Assembly: GCA_031253835.1 (NCBI GenBank)
Contig: JAIRVP010000007.1
Location: 62,001-126,000 of the forward strand
Direction: 5' to 3'
DNA from: Burkholderia sp.
Lineage (GTDB): Bacteria > Pseudomonadota > Gammaproteobacteria > Burkholderiales > Burkholderiaceae
Length of the DNA: 64,000 nucleotides
Below the pieces are notes generated by a model. It saw only the letters and a list, made by a program, of their open reading frames with translations, searched no databases and was not told the DNA's origin. Position numbers and translations under genes: made by a program. Below are positions 44,464 through 53,561 of the stretch, one piece after another; within the stretch, counting starts at the first letter, position 1, and every line of letters begins with the position of its first letter.

Positions 44464-45237
44464 ATGAACCTGAAGATGAAGACCGGCGCCATGCGCGCCG
44501 TTGCCGACGGCGCACGACGCCGCGTGTTGCGCACGATCGCGGGCTCGGTGCTCGCGCTGGGCGCGGGCCTGGGCTTGGGCGTATCGGCCCCTGCGTTCGC
44601 GGCAGAGGCGCCGGCTGCCGTCACGCGCGTCGCGATGCTCGTGCAGTTGCGCGGCCCGAACCTGAAGGTCGACGAACGCATCAGCCAGCATCTCGGCGAG
44701 CGCGGCTACGCGGTGCGCCTGATCGACGAATCGGCCACGCCCGATGCCGCGCGCGACGCCGACCTCGTCGTGATCTCGTCGACGGTGTCGTCGAAGAACG
44801 TGCGGCCCGGCTGGCGCACGCTCGACAAGCCGCTCGTGACCTGGGAAAACGACCTGCTCGACGATCTCGCGATGACGGGCAAGCGGCACGACGCCGACTT
44901 CGGCGAAACGGGCAAGGAGCGCTACCTGTGGCTCGTCAATGCGCCGCATCCGATGGCGGCCGGCTTGCCGGCCGGCGCGACCAACGTGTACGGCAAGCAG
45001 GCGCCGATGAGCTGGGGCAAGCCGGGGCTCGGCGCGACCACGATCGCGACCGTGTACGGGCAGCCCGACAAGGCCGCGATCTTCGCGTACGAGAAGGGCG
45101 CGACGATGGACTACGAAGCGCTCGCGCCGGCGCGCCGCGTGATGTTCTTCCTCGACAACGACACGTTCACGAACCTGTCGCCGGCCGGCGTCGCGCTGTT
45201 CGACGCGGCCGTCGACTGGGCAGCCGGGCGGCGCTGA
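44464..45237 (+). CDS. Exported protein of unknown function, associated with TonB receptor
   Basis: A 257-residue protein behind GGAGAGG with a signal peptide ending SAPAFAAEA. The mature part begins with a Rossmann-like pattern, VTRVAMLVQLRGPNLKVD, and DLVVISSTVSS. It resembles type I glutamine amidotransferase-like (ThuA/DUF4350-like) folds, without a visible catalytic cysteine. It lies 55 bases after the receptor and may be part of the iron-regulated unit. I do not recognise a precise family and assign no function. Confidence 0.7.
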   Translation: MNLKMKTGAMRAVADGARRRVLRTIAGSVLALGAGLGLGVSAPAFAAEAPAAVTRVAMLVQLRGPNLKVDERISQHLGERGYAVRLIDESATPDAARDADLVVISSTVSSKNVRPGWRTLDKPLVTWENDLLDDLAMTGKRHDADFGETGKERYLWLVNAPHPMAAGLPAGATNVYGKQAPMSWGKPGLGATTIATVYGQPDKAAIFAYEKGATMDYEALAPARRVMFFLDNDTFTNLSPAGVALFDAAVDWAAGRR

Positions 45238-45252
45238 GTCGCCACGCGCCGG

Positions 45253-46125
45253 TCAGGCGGGCCGCGACGCCGCTTCGATCAGTTGCGCCAGTTGCTGCGC
45301 CGGTTCCGACATGGTGCGCCGTGCGCGATGCACGAGCCCGATGTCGCGGTGGAACGTGTGCGGCCCGAGATCGATCGCGCGCACGCCGGCCGGCCAGCGG
45401 CGATACACGGCCGTCTGCGGCACGATCGCGATGCCGACGCCGTTCTCGACCAGCTTGACGATCGCATCGAGCTCGTCGAGTTCGCAGGTGTCGCGCACCG
45501 CGATGTGCATCTTGCGCAGGAAGCGATCGACCTGGCGGCCGCCGAACGACGCGCGGTCGTAGCGGACGAACGGCTCGCTCGCGAGCAGCTCGGCCCAGTC
45601 CTTGCCCTTCACGCCGCGCGGCACGATCAGCCGGAACGGCTCCTGCGCGAGCGTCGTCCAGTGCAGGTCGCTCTGCAGCGAGAACGGCGGGCGGATGATC
45701 GCGGCCATGTCGATCTCGCCCGCATCGACCCGGTTCACGAGCTCGATCGACAGCCCCGGGATCACGCGCGTCCGGCACACGGGATGCCGGCGGTGGAAAT
45801 CGGCCAGCGCGGCCGGCAACAGTGCGCTCTGCACCGACGCGATCGCGCCGATCGTCACGCGCACGGCGGCCGGCGAGCCGGGTGCCGTCGAGCTCAGGTT
45901 CTCGTACAGGCCGATCAGCGCCTGCGCCTGGTCGAGCACGTGATGCCCCATCTCGTTGAGCCGCGCCGCTCGCCCTTGCCGGTCGAACAGCGCGAAGCCG
46001 AGCTCGGCCTCGAGGCGCTGCATCTGCGCGCTGACGGCCGCCTGCGTGAGCCCGATACGGTTGCCGGCGGCGGCGAACGTGCCTTCCCGGGCGACGGCGA
46101 CGAGGGTTTTCAGTTCGCGGATCAT
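45253..46125 (-). CDS. LysR-type transcriptional regulator
   Basis: A 290-residue regulator with the LysR N-terminal helix-turn-helix (TFAAAGNRIGLTQAAVSAQM) and a periplasmic-binding-protein-like effector domain after residue 90. It converges on the exported protein gene and diverges from the VOC protein gene across 117 bases, so that gene is its most probable target, with autorepression likely. The effector is unknown. Confidence 0.92.
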   Translation of the reverse strand: MIRELKTLVAVAREGTFAAAGNRIGLTQAAVSAQMQRLEAELGFALFDRQGRAARLNEMGHHVLDQAQALIGLYENLSSTAPGSPAAVRVTIGAIASVQSALLPAALADFHRRHPVCRTRVIPGLSIELVNRVDAGEIDMAAIIRPPFSLQSDLHWTTLAQEPFRLIVPRGVKGKDWAELLASEPFVRYDRASFGGRQVDRFLRKMHIAVRDTCELDELDAIVKLVENGVGIAIVPQTAVYRRWPAGVRAIDLGPHTFHRDIGLVHRARRTMSEPAQQLAQLIEAASRPA

Positions 46126-46242
46126 TCATCAATTCCGTTTGTGAATCGCGAAAGTATATATTGATTTAATTTTTGCTCGACCTTGTCTACCATGGTGCCG
46201 TCCTCGCGCCACGCGCGCGTTTCGTTTCTCCACGAGGCAACC

Positions 46243-46668
46243 ATGAGTCTTTCCCCGTTTCACCTGGCGATTCCGGTCTACGACCTGCCGGCCGCGCGCG
46301 ATTTCTACGGCCGCGTGTTCGGGCTGGAAGAAGGGCGTTCGAGCGCGCAGTGGGTCGACTTCGACTTCTACGGGCACCAGCTCGTGATCCACGCGCATCC
46401 GAAGACGGCGTCGCAGGAATTCGCGCACACGAATGCGGTCGACGGTCACGACGTGCCGGTGCCGCATTTCGGGATCGTGCTCGACTGGCCGAGCTGGGAA
46501 GCGCTGGCCGAGCGGCTGCGTTCGTTCGGCGTGACCTTCGTGATCGAGCCGTACGTGCGGTTCCAGGGGCAGGTCGGCGAACAGGCGACGATGTTCCTGT
46601 TCGATCCGTGCGGCAATGCACTCGAATTCAAGGCGTTCCGCGACATCGGCCAGCTGTTCGCGAAGTGA
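46243..46668 (+). CDS. VOC (glyoxalase/dioxygenase fold) family protein
   Basis: A 141-residue protein with two beta-alpha-beta-beta-beta units of the vicinal oxygen chelate superfamily: [18 protein letters not shown] at the start (His6), [15 protein letters not shown] in the middle and [13 protein letters not shown] at the end (Glu). ATG 46243 is preceded by GAGG and homology starts right after it. Substrate unknown. Divergent from a LysR gene, so likely an inducible function. Confidence 0.85.
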   Translation: MSLSPFHLAIPVYDLPAARDFYGRVFGLEEGRSSAQWVDFDFYGHQLVIHAHPKTASQEFAHTNAVDGHDVPVPHFGIVLDWPSWEALAERLRSFGVTFVIEPYVRFQGQVGEQATMFLFDPCGNALEFKAFRDIGQLFAK

Positions 46669-46800
46669 CGGGCGGCGCCGCCAGCGCCGTTTGAAATTGG
46701 GTGCGAGAATGCGGCCTCCGGCCCGGGCGCGCGCAGGCGTGCCGGCCGGCGCCGCGCCGCACGGCATCCGTCCGTGCGCGCCGTTCTCCAAGGAACCCGT

Positions 46801-47385
46801 ATGGACAGTCACATCGCTCCGGTGGAGCTGAAGAAAGCCTACCGTCTCCTCAACCACGGCCCGACCGTGCTCGTGTCGGCCCGCCACGACGGCGTCGACA
46901 ACGTGATGGCGGCCGCGTGGGCGTGCGCGCTGGACTTCCTGCCGCCGAAGCTGACGGTCGTGCTCGACAAGTCCGCGAAGACGCGCGAGCTCGTCGAGCG
47001 CAGCGGTACGTTCGTGATCCAGGTGCCGACGGCCGCGCAGCTGCAGCTCACGCATGCGGTCGGCAGCCACAGCCTCGCGGAGCGGCCCGACAAGCTGCGC
47101 GAAGCGGGCGTCACGCTGTTCGACGTCGACGGGCACGACCTGCCGTTCGTCGCCGGCTGCTCGGGCTGGCTCGCGTGCAGGCTGATTCCCGAGCCGCACA
47201 ACCAGCAGACCTACGACCTGTTCATCGGCGAAGTGGTCGGTGCGTGGTCCGACACGCGCGTGTTCCGCGACGGTCACTGGTATTTCGAGTCGGCCGATCC
47301 CGCGCTGCGCAGCCTGCACTACATCGCGGGCGGCAACTTCTATGCGATCGGCGAATCGCTGCACGTCGATCCGGACGCGCAGTAA
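46801..47385 (+). CDS. Flavin reductase family protein (FMN-binding split barrel)
   Basis: A 194-residue protein with the split-barrel flavin reductase fold: NHGPTVLVSARHDGVDNVMA near the start, AWACALDFLPPKLTVVLD, then the FVIQVP and AGCSGWLACRL segments. It should reduce FMN/FAD or bind flavin to serve an oxygenase. ATG 46801 has AAGGA upstream. It may serve a monooxygenase elsewhere; the gene after it is convergent. Confidence 0.85.
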   Translation: MDSHIAPVELKKAYRLLNHGPTVLVSARHDGVDNVMAAAWACALDFLPPKLTVVLDKSAKTRELVERSGTFVIQVPTAAQLQLTHAVGSHSLAERPDKLREAGVTLFDVDGHDLPFVAGCSGWLACRLIPEPHNQQTYDLFIGEVVGAWSDTRVFRDGHWYFESADPALRSLHYIAGGNFYAIGESLHVDPDAQ

Positions 47386-47424
47386 GCGGCCGACGGCCGG
47401 TCATTCCCCATCAGGGCGCGCGGT

Positions 47425-48321
47425 TCACGCGCGCTTCTTCAATTCCGCCAGCATGGTGTCGGCGAACGCCTGCGCGACGCGCGGCAGCGTGCGCCCGCGC
47501 TTCGCGACGAGCGCGATCGGCCGCACGAACGCGGGATCGTCGATCGGCTTCGCGACCAGCTCGGGCTCGGCGCGCACCTCGCGCGCGGTCGCGGGCAGGA
47601 TCGTCACGCCGAGGCCGCCGCGCACCATCGCGACGGCCGTCATCATGTAGGTGGGCTCGCACGCGATGTCGGGCGTGCAGCCGGCCGCTGCCAGCGCGGC
47701 ATCGACGACGCTGCGCACGCTCGTACCTTGTGCGGTGAGCACGAGCGGCACGCCCGCGACGTCGACGGTGCTCACGCGGCGCTTGCGCGCGAGCGGATGA
47801 TCCTTCGGGCACACGGCGACGAGCCGGTCGGCGCCCGCGTACAGCACCTCCAGCGATGCGTCGAACGTGTCGCCGCCGGTCAGGCCGAGATCGGCTTCCT
47901 CGTTACGGACGAGCGCGGTGACGAGGCTCGCGACGCCGTCGCGGATCTCGAAGCCCGCGCGCGGCACGTCGCGCCGGAACGACTGGATCAGCTCCGGCAG
48001 CACGCTCGATGCGAAGGTCGGCAGGCACGCGAGCCGCACGGTGCCGCTCGTGCCTTCGCCGAGCGCGCGCGCATCGCGCAGCACGCGCTCCATGTCGTCG
48101 AGCGAGCGCTGCAGGAGCGGCAGCAGCTCGCGCCCGGTCTGCGTGAGCGCGACGCTGCGGCTGTTGCGGTCGAACAGCCGCGCGCCGACGATCTCCTCGA
48201 GCCGGCGGATCTGCACGGTCAGCGCCGGCTGCGACAGGTGCAGGCGTGCCGCCGCGCGCGTGAAGTTGCCGGCGTGCGCGACGGTGACGAACGCGCGAAT
48301 GTCGCGAAGATTCAGATCCAT
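47425..48321 (-). CDS. LysR-type transcriptional regulator
   Basis: A 298-residue LysR regulator; ATG 48321 (MDLNLRDIRAF) fits the family start better than one seven codons upstream. The helix-turn-helix is NFTRAAARLHLSQPALTVQI. The effector domain resembles the CynR/CbbR branch. It is divergent from the CitMHS transporter across about 97 bases, so it is the presumed regulator of the transporter and the AtuA-type genes. Confidence 0.92.
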   Translation of the reverse strand: MDLNLRDIRAFVTVAHAGNFTRAAARLHLSQPALTVQIRRLEEIVGARLFDRNSRSVALTQTGRELLPLLQRSLDDMERVLRDARALGEGTSGTVRLACLPTFASSVLPELIQSFRRDVPRAGFEIRDGVASLVTALVRNEEADLGLTGGDTFDASLEVLYAGADRLVAVCPKDHPLARKRRVSTVDVAGVPLVLTAQGTSVRSVVDAALAAAGCTPDIACEPTYMMTAVAMVRGGLGVTILPATAREVRAEPELVAKPIDDPAFVRPIALVAKRGRTLPRVAQAFADTMLAELKKRA

Positions 48322-48418
48322 AACGATTCGTGATTGCTGCAATCAAATCATTTCAATTGTGCTATCGCTGCGCCGACCTTACGCTCGTCTCCAACAAAAG
48401 ACAAGGTAGGAGACACGG

Positions 48419-49717
48419 ATGCTGCCGTTACTCGGGCTTGGCACGATCGTCGTGCTGCTGGCCGCGATTCTGTCGAAGCGGATGTCGCCGCTCGTCGCGC
48501 TGATCCTCGTGCCGATCGCCGCGTCGCTGATCGGCGGCTTCGGGCTGCACACCAGCAAGTTCGTCATCGACGGGCTGAAGGGCCTTGCGCCCGTCGTCGG
48601 GATGTTCGTGTTCGCGATCCTGTACTTCGGGACGATCACCGACGCCGGCACGCTCGACCCGATCATCGACCGGATCCTGCGCGCGGTCGGCACGCGGCCG
48701 ACACGCATCGTGATGGGCACGACGCTGCTCGCGCTGCTGATCCACCTCGACGGCTCGGGCGCCGTCTGCTTTCTCGTGACGATTCCGGCCGTGCTGCCGC
48801 TGTACGACCGGCTGAAGATGGACCGGCGCGTGCTGGCCGCCGCCGTGTCGATGGCCGCGGGCATCAACTTCCTGCCGTGGACGGGGCCGATGATCCGTGC
48901 GTCGGCGTCGCTGCACCTGCCGGTGTCGGCGCTGTTCAATCCGCTGATCCCGGTGCAGGCGATCGGGCTCGTGTTCGTGTTCGGCGTCGCGTACTGGCTC
49001 GGGCGGCGCGAGGAGAAGCGGCTCGGCCTGTCGCGCGACGATGCGTCGATCCCGCTGCCGAAGCGCGAACTGACGCCCGATGAGCAGGCACTGCGCCGGC
49101 CGCACCTGTTCTGGTTCAACCTCGTGCTGACGCTCGTCGTGCTCGGCACGATGGTCGTGATGGGCGAGAAGATCCCGCCCGCGATCATGTTCATGGTCGG
49201 GCTGTGCATCGCGCTGATGGTGAACTACCCGGACGTCGACATGCAGCGAAAGCGGATCGATGCGCATGCGCGCGCCGCGCTGATGATGGCCGGCATCCTG
49301 CTCGCGGCCGGCGTGTTCACGGGGATCATGCAGGGCAGCGGGATGCTGAAGGCGATGGCGCAGGCGGCGGTCGGCTTCGTGCCGCCGTCGATGGCCGGCC
49401 ACATTCCGGTCGTGCTCGGGATCGCCTCGATGCCGCTCAGCATGCTGTTCGATCCCGATTCGTTCTACTTCGGCGTGCTGCCCGTGATCGCGGAAGTGGC
49501 CGGCCAGCTCGGTGTGCCGGCCGTGCAGGTCGGGCAGGCCGCGCTGCTCGGCCAGATGACGACGGGGTTCCCGGTCAGCCCGCTGACGCCCGCGACGTTC
49601 CTCGTCGTCGGCCTGTGCGGCATCGAGCTGGCCGAGCACCAGAAATTCACGTTTCCGCTGCTGTTCGGCGCGTCGATCGTGATGACGATCGCCTGCGTCG
49701 TGCTGGGCATCTTTTGA
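48419..49717 (+). CDS. CitMHS-family citrate/tricarboxylate:cation transporter
   Basis: A 432-residue membrane protein with about twelve hydrophobic helices and the CitMHS family signature segments GLAPVVGMFVFAILYFGTI, DGSGAVCFLVTIPAVLPLYD and NFLPWTGPMIRASA. Members take up a metal-citrate complex with protons. A GGTAGGAGA ribosome-binding site precedes ATG. The downstream AtuA-type genes suggest that the real substrate may be a related carboxylate degraded by them. Confidence 0.92.
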   Translation: MLPLLGLGTIVVLLAAILSKRMSPLVALILVPIAASLIGGFGLHTSKFVIDGLKGLAPVVGMFVFAILYFGTITDAGTLDPIIDRILRAVGTRPTRIVMGTTLLALLIHLDGSGAVCFLVTIPAVLPLYDRLKMDRRVLAAAVSMAAGINFLPWTGPMIRASASLHLPVSALFNPLIPVQAIGLVFVFGVAYWLGRREEKRLGLSRDDASIPLPKRELTPDEQALRRPHLFWFNLVLTLVVLGTMVVMGEKIPPAIMFMVGLCIALMVNYPDVDMQRKRIDAHARAALMMAGILLAAGVFTGIMQGSGMLKAMAQAAVGFVPPSMAGHIPVVLGIASMPLSMLFDPDSFYFGVLPVIAEVAGQLGVPAVQVGQAALLGQMTTGFPVSPLTPATFLVVGLCGIELAEHQKFTFPLLFGASIVMTIACVVLGIF

Positions 49718-49757
49718 TCATTCCCGGCGGCGCAAGCTGCCGGACGACGGGACTGAC

Positions 49758-51116
49758 ATGACAGCAAAGCAACCTGGACGGCGCGTGCGCATCGGCGCGG
49801 GCGCCGGCTACTCGGGCGACCGGATCGAGCCCGCGGTCGAACTGGCCGAGCACGGGCAGCTCGACTATCTGGTCTTCGAATGCCTCGCCGAGCGCACGAT
49901 CGCGATCGCGCAGCAGGCGCGCCGCAAGGATCCGTCGCTCGGCTACGATCCGCTGCTCGACGCGCGCATGCAGGCGGTGCTGCCGGTCGCGGCGGCGAAA
50001 CGCGTGCGCATCGTGTCGAACATGGGCGCTGCGAACCCGCGCGCGGCGGCGCGACGCACCGCACAGATCGCGCAGTCGCTCGGTATCGCGGGGCTGAAGG
50101 TCGCGGCGGTCGACGGCGACGACGTGCTCGACGTCGTGCTGCGCGGCGCGTTCCGCTTCGAGGAATCGGGCGACGACGTCGCCGCGTATCGCGACCGCAT
50201 CGTGTCCGCGAATGCGTACCTCGGCGCCGCGCCGATCGTCGCCGCGCTCGCGGCCGGCGCGGACGTCGTGCTGACCGGCCGCGTCGCCGATCCGTCGCTG
50301 TTCGCCGCGCCGCTGATCCATGCATTCGGCTGGCGGATGGACGACTGGGACACGCTCGGGCAGGCGACCGTCGTCGGCCATCTGCTCGAATGCGCGGGGC
50401 AGGTGACGGGCGGCTATTTCGCGGATCCCGGCTACAAGGACGTGCCGAACCTCGCGCGGCTCGGCTTCCCGATCGGCGAAGTCGCGGCCGACGGTTCGGT
50501 CACGATCACGAAGGTGCCGCATGCGGGCGGCCGCGTGAGCGCGGCGACCTGCAAGGAACAGCTGCTCTACGAGATTCACGATCCGGCGCGCTACCTGCAG
50601 CCCGACGTCGTCGCCGATTTCACGCAAGTCGCCGTCGTGGAGGAGGCGACCGACCGCGTGCGCGTCGCGGGCGGGCGCGGCACCGCGCGGCCCGACACGC
50701 TGAAGGTGTCGGTCGCGTATGTCGACGGGTACATCGGTGAAGGCCAGATCTCGTACGGCGGCCCGGGCGCGCTCGAACGCGCGCGCCTCGCGCGCGACAT
50801 CGTCCGCGAGCGGCTGGCGCTGACCGGCGTCGCGGCGACCGAGTTGCGCTTCGACCTGATCGGCGTCGATTCGCTGTACGGCGACGCCGCGCCGGCCGTG
50901 CGCGGCGAACCGGCCGAGGTGCGCGTGCGGGTGGCCGGCCGCGCGGCGAGCGCTGCCGAAGCCGCGCGGATCGGCAATGAAGTCGAGACGCTCTATACGA
51001 ACGGGCCGGCCGGCGGCGGCGGCGCGTTCAAGTCGACGCGCGAGGTGATCGCCGTGCAGTCGGTGCTGCTGCCGCGTGCGGCCGTGACGCCGTCGTTCTC
51101 ATTCGTGGAGGCATGA
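49758..51116 (+). CDS. AtuA-like (DUF1446) protein, large subunit/domain
   Basis: A 452-residue cytosolic protein of the acyclic terpene utilisation AtuA family, recognised from GAGAGYSGDRIEPAVELAE, IVSNMGAANPRAA, LTGRVADPSLFAAPLIH and GGRVSAATCKEQLLYE. The family accompanies degradation of branched or terpenoid acids and other carboxylates, but its reaction is not firmly established. It lies 40 bases after the CitMHS transporter and overlaps the small AtuA-C-like gene by ATGATG. Confidence 0.88.
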   Translation: MTAKQPGRRVRIGAGAGYSGDRIEPAVELAEHGQLDYLVFECLAERTIAIAQQARRKDPSLGYDPLLDARMQAVLPVAAAKRVRIVSNMGAANPRAAARRTAQIAQSLGIAGLKVAAVDGDDVLDVVLRGAFRFEESGDDVAAYRDRIVSANAYLGAAPIVAALAAGADVVLTGRVADPSLFAAPLIHAFGWRMDDWDTLGQATVVGHLLECAGQVTGGYFADPGYKDVPNLARLGFPIGEVAADGSVTITKVPHAGGRVSAATCKEQLLYEIHDPARYLQPDVVADFTQVAVVEEATDRVRVAGGRGTARPDTLKVSVAYVDGYIGEGQISYGGPGALERARLARDIVRERLALTGVAATELRFDLIGVDSLYGDAAPAVRGEPAEVRVRVAGRAASAAEAARIGNEVETLYTNGPAGGGGAFKSTREVIAVQSVLLPRAAVTPSFSFVEA

Positions 51117-51427
51117 TGCAACTGCGTGAACTCGCGCATGCGCGCACCGGCGACAAGGGCAATACGCTGAACGTATCGGTCATCTGCCGCGATCCGCGTC
51201 ATTACGATCATCTGCGCAGGCATCTGGATGCGCAAGCGGTGAAGGCGTGGCTCGCGGGCATCGTGCGCGGCGACGTCGTGCGCTACGAACTGCCGGCGCT
51301 CGGTGCGTTCAATTTCGTGCTGCGCGATGCGCTCGGCGGCGGCGTGACGCGCTCGCTCGCGCTCGACGCGCACGGCAAGTCGGTCAGCTCGGCGCTGCTG
51401 GCGATCGAGGTGCCCGACCCGGCGTGA
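51113..51427 (+). CDS. AtuA-like C-terminal ferredoxin-fold (DUF4387-type) protein
   Basis: A 104-residue protein with the AtuA C-terminal domain pattern, LRELAHARTGDKGNTLNVSV then ALGAFNFVLRDALGGGVTRS. In many bacteria it is fused to AtuA; here it is a separate gene that overlaps the AtuA-like stop. The two are expected to act as one complex. Confidence 0.85.
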   Translation: MMQLRELAHARTGDKGNTLNVSVICRDPRHYDHLRRHLDAQAVKAWLAGIVRGDVVRYELPALGAFNFVLRDALGGGVTRSLALDAHGKSVSSALLAIEVPDPA

Positions 51428-51470
51428 CGCGCGGCGCGTGGCATCGCCGCCGGCTTCGACCGGATGCTTG

Positions 51471-52292
51471 TTACGGGATCAGCAGCTCGCGCCGACCGTC
51501 CGCATGCTCGATGCGCTCGCCGGCGATGGACAGGCGCTGATCTCGCCGATAGTCGTAGACCGCGCGCGACGCGGCGAGCTGGTCGAGATCGAGTTCGACC
51601 GCATGACGCGATTCGGTGTTGCCGGCCTCGAAGATCACGTTGCCGTACGGATCGACCGCCAGGCTGCCGCCGGCGAACACGACGTCGTGCGCGCTGTCGC
51701 CGACGCGGTTCGCAACCGCTGCGAACACCTGGTTCTCCATCGCGCGCGCCGACACCGACGTGCGGTGGACGTTGCGGTACGGCTCCATGTTGCCGTCGGT
51801 CACGAGGATCAGTTGCGCGCCGAGCGCGGCGAGTGCGCGGCCGGTTTCCGGAAATTCGCTGTCGTAGCAGATCAGCAGGCCGATCCGCACGCCGCGCCAT
51901 TCGACCGTCGCATAGCGGTCGCCGGGCAGCACGACGCCGTGCTCGCTCACCCACAGATGCGTCTTGCGATAGCGCAGCGCGATGCCGTCCGGCGTGACGA
52001 ACACGGTCGTGTTGTAGAAGCGGCCGCCGTCGTTCTCGATCAGCCCGACCACGACCGCGACGTCGCGCTCGCGCGCGGCCGCGATCACCGCGCCGACGCT
52101 CGGCCCGTCGAGCGGCTCGGCGACAGCCGCGAGGTTCGACGGATCGAGAAAGCCGGTGAGCTGCGCTTCCGGAAACATCACGATGTCGGTGCCGGGCGCG
52201 CAGGTCGCGATCGCTTCGAGCGTGCGCTGCAGGTTGTAGGGTGTGTCGCCGTCGCGACCGGCGAGCTGCACGATGTCGAGCTTCAGTTTCAT
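51471..52292 (-). CDS. Carbon-nitrogen hydrolase (nitrilase superfamily amidase)
   Basis: A 273-residue enzyme with the full catalytic triad Glu42 (FPEAQLTG), Lys110 (YRKTHLW) and Cys142 (LLICYDSEFPE), plus the conserved second glutamate region HGVVLPGD. ATG 52292 (MKLKLDIVQLAG) is the family-type start; longer upstream frames run into the presumed regulatory RNA region. It hydrolyses a C-N bond in an amide or carbamoyl substrate that cannot be identified. Convergent with the AtuA-like genes. Confidence 0.92.
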   Translation of the reverse strand: MKLKLDIVQLAGRDGDTPYNLQRTLEAIATCAPGTDIVMFPEAQLTGFLDPSNLAAVAEPLDGPSVGAVIAAARERDVAVVVGLIENDGGRFYNTTVFVTPDGIALRYRKTHLWVSEHGVVLPGDRYATVEWRGVRIGLLICYDSEFPETGRALAALGAQLILVTDGNMEPYRNVHRTSVSARAMENQVFAAVANRVGDSAHDVVFAGGSLAVDPYGNVIFEAGNTESRHAVELDLDQLAASRAVYDYRRDQRLSIAGERIEHADGRRELLIP

Positions 52293-52420
52293 GGGCGGGT
52301 TCGGGGGCGGTTGGAACGAGGTCCTAGTATGCGCCGAACCCTGCCGTTGCCCATCCCGCCGACGCGTTAACCCGTCGGGGGTATTGATCTCGCGGGCTGC
52401 ATGCCGGCCGAAGCGGCGGC

Positions 52421-52453
52421 AAAAAAACGCCGACCCTTCTGCAAGGGTCGGCG
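52421..52453 (-). terminator. Strong intrinsic terminator (minus strand)
   Basis: A perfect 11-bp stem CGCCGACCCTT (52428-52438)/AAGGGTCGGCG (52443-52453) with a four-base loop is followed on the minus strand by seven Ts (complement of 52421-52427). It ends transcription coming from the LuxR gene or from the small RNA candidate, about 200 bases past the LuxR stop. Confidence 0.93.
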
Positions 52454-52612
52454 AACAGGTCCTGACCGACGAGGAGGTGCCATCAGAACCCAGGCCAGCG
52501 TGTGTCGCCCGTTTCGTCTCGAACGGGCAGACAGGATCGGATCGCGCAAGGATAGGGGCGTGCCGTTCGTTTGCACAGAAGGCGCAGCCGATAACGCGTA
52601 TCGGCTGCGCGG
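52421..52612 (-). ncRNA. Candidate small RNA or structured 3' UTR downstream of the LuxR gene
   Basis: Between the LuxR stop (52659) and the terminator there is no open frame but a chain of perfect stems, read on the minus strand: a 12-bp stem with five-base loop (52582-52593 with 52599-52610), a 7-bp stem with eight-base loop (52507-52513 with 52522-52528), an unstructured part containing CACCTCCTCG, and the 11-bp terminator stem. The CCTCC motif resembles an anti-Shine-Dalgarno seed. The layout suggests a processed 3'-UTR-derived regulatory RNA, or an independent one if a promoter exists; neither is proven. Confidence 0.45.
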
Positions 52613-52658
52613 GAGGGGGGGCGCGAAACCGCGGGCACGTCACGCCGCCGGCCGATCG

Positions 52659-53456
52659 TCACGTATCGGTCTGGGCCTTCAGGAACAGCGAAAAAAGTTC
52701 CGACTGCGAATTGATCGAGAGCTTGGCGTAGATGTTGCGCCGGTGCACCTTGACCGTTTCCGCCGAGATGTCCAGCTTGTTCGCGACTTCCTTGTTCGAG
52801 CGTCCGCTCAGGATCAGCCGGATCACGTCGAGTTCGCGCGCGGTGAGCGGCGTGCCGAGCCGCGCCATCGCGCGCTCGAAGCCGTCGTGCGCGCCGGAAC
52901 CGGCCCGGCGCGACGGACCCGGTTCGGCGCGCGTGGGCTCGTACGCGAGGCGCTGGCGCATCAGCGCGGCGACCCACGGCCGGACGAGATCGAGCAATGC
53001 GACCTGCCCGGGGCTGAAATGCCGCTTGCTGCCGAGCGACAGGCACAGCGTGCGCGCATCGTCGAGCACGACGTTGAACTGCACTTCATCCTCGACGACG
53101 TTGTGCGTGAAATAGCGCGTGTAGTACTCGGTGTCGCGAAAGCACTCGGGCGCGACGTCGGACAGCCGGAACAGGCCGCTCGCCGGTGCGTCGCGGTTCG
53201 CGATGTAGAACGGGTCCAGCAGGTACAGCCCCTGCACGTAGTCGCGGAACAACGGATCGGGGCCGTCGCCTTCGTACGCGCATTCGGCGAACACCTGCGG
53301 GCGGCCGTCGTCGAACATCACCGCGACCCAGCTGTCGATCGCGACGTATTCCTCGATCAGCCGGATCAGCGACAGCCAGAAGCCCGGCTGGTCGAGCGTC
53401 TCGATGAGCCGCCCGACCGAGCGGTGCCAGGCGATGTCCTGCAAGGTCAGGTTCAT
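52659..53456 (-). CDS. LuxR-family transcriptional regulator (GerE-type HTH)
   Basis: A 265-residue regulator. The N-terminal ~180 residues are a sensory domain without the conserved tryptophan/aspartate set of acyl-homoserine-lactone receptors. The C-terminal HTH has LTARELDVIRLILSGRSNKE followed by ETVKVHRRNIYAKL. ATG 53456 (MNLTLQDIAWHR) begins the recognisable protein. It is divergent from an exported protein gene across about 105 bases. It probably responds to a signal other than acyl-homoserine lactone. Confidence 0.88.
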   Translation of the reverse strand: MNLTLQDIAWHRSVGRLIETLDQPGFWLSLIRLIEEYVAIDSWVAVMFDDGRPQVFAECAYEGDGPDPLFRDYVQGLYLLDPFYIANRDAPASGLFRLSDVAPECFRDTEYYTRYFTHNVVEDEVQFNVVLDDARTLCLSLGSKRHFSPGQVALLDLVRPWVAALMRQRLAYEPTRAEPGPSRRAGSGAHDGFERAMARLGTPLTARELDVIRLILSGRSNKEVANKLDISAETVKVHRRNIYAKLSINSQSELFSLFLKAQTDT

Positions 53457-53561
53457 GCGTATGTCCGTGTCGGGCCGGCCGATGCGTGCTTGCGGTGCCG
53501 CGCCGTGCGTGTACGCTACGGGCTCGCGGGAGCGTCCCGCGCGCATCGAACGGGTCCTGGA

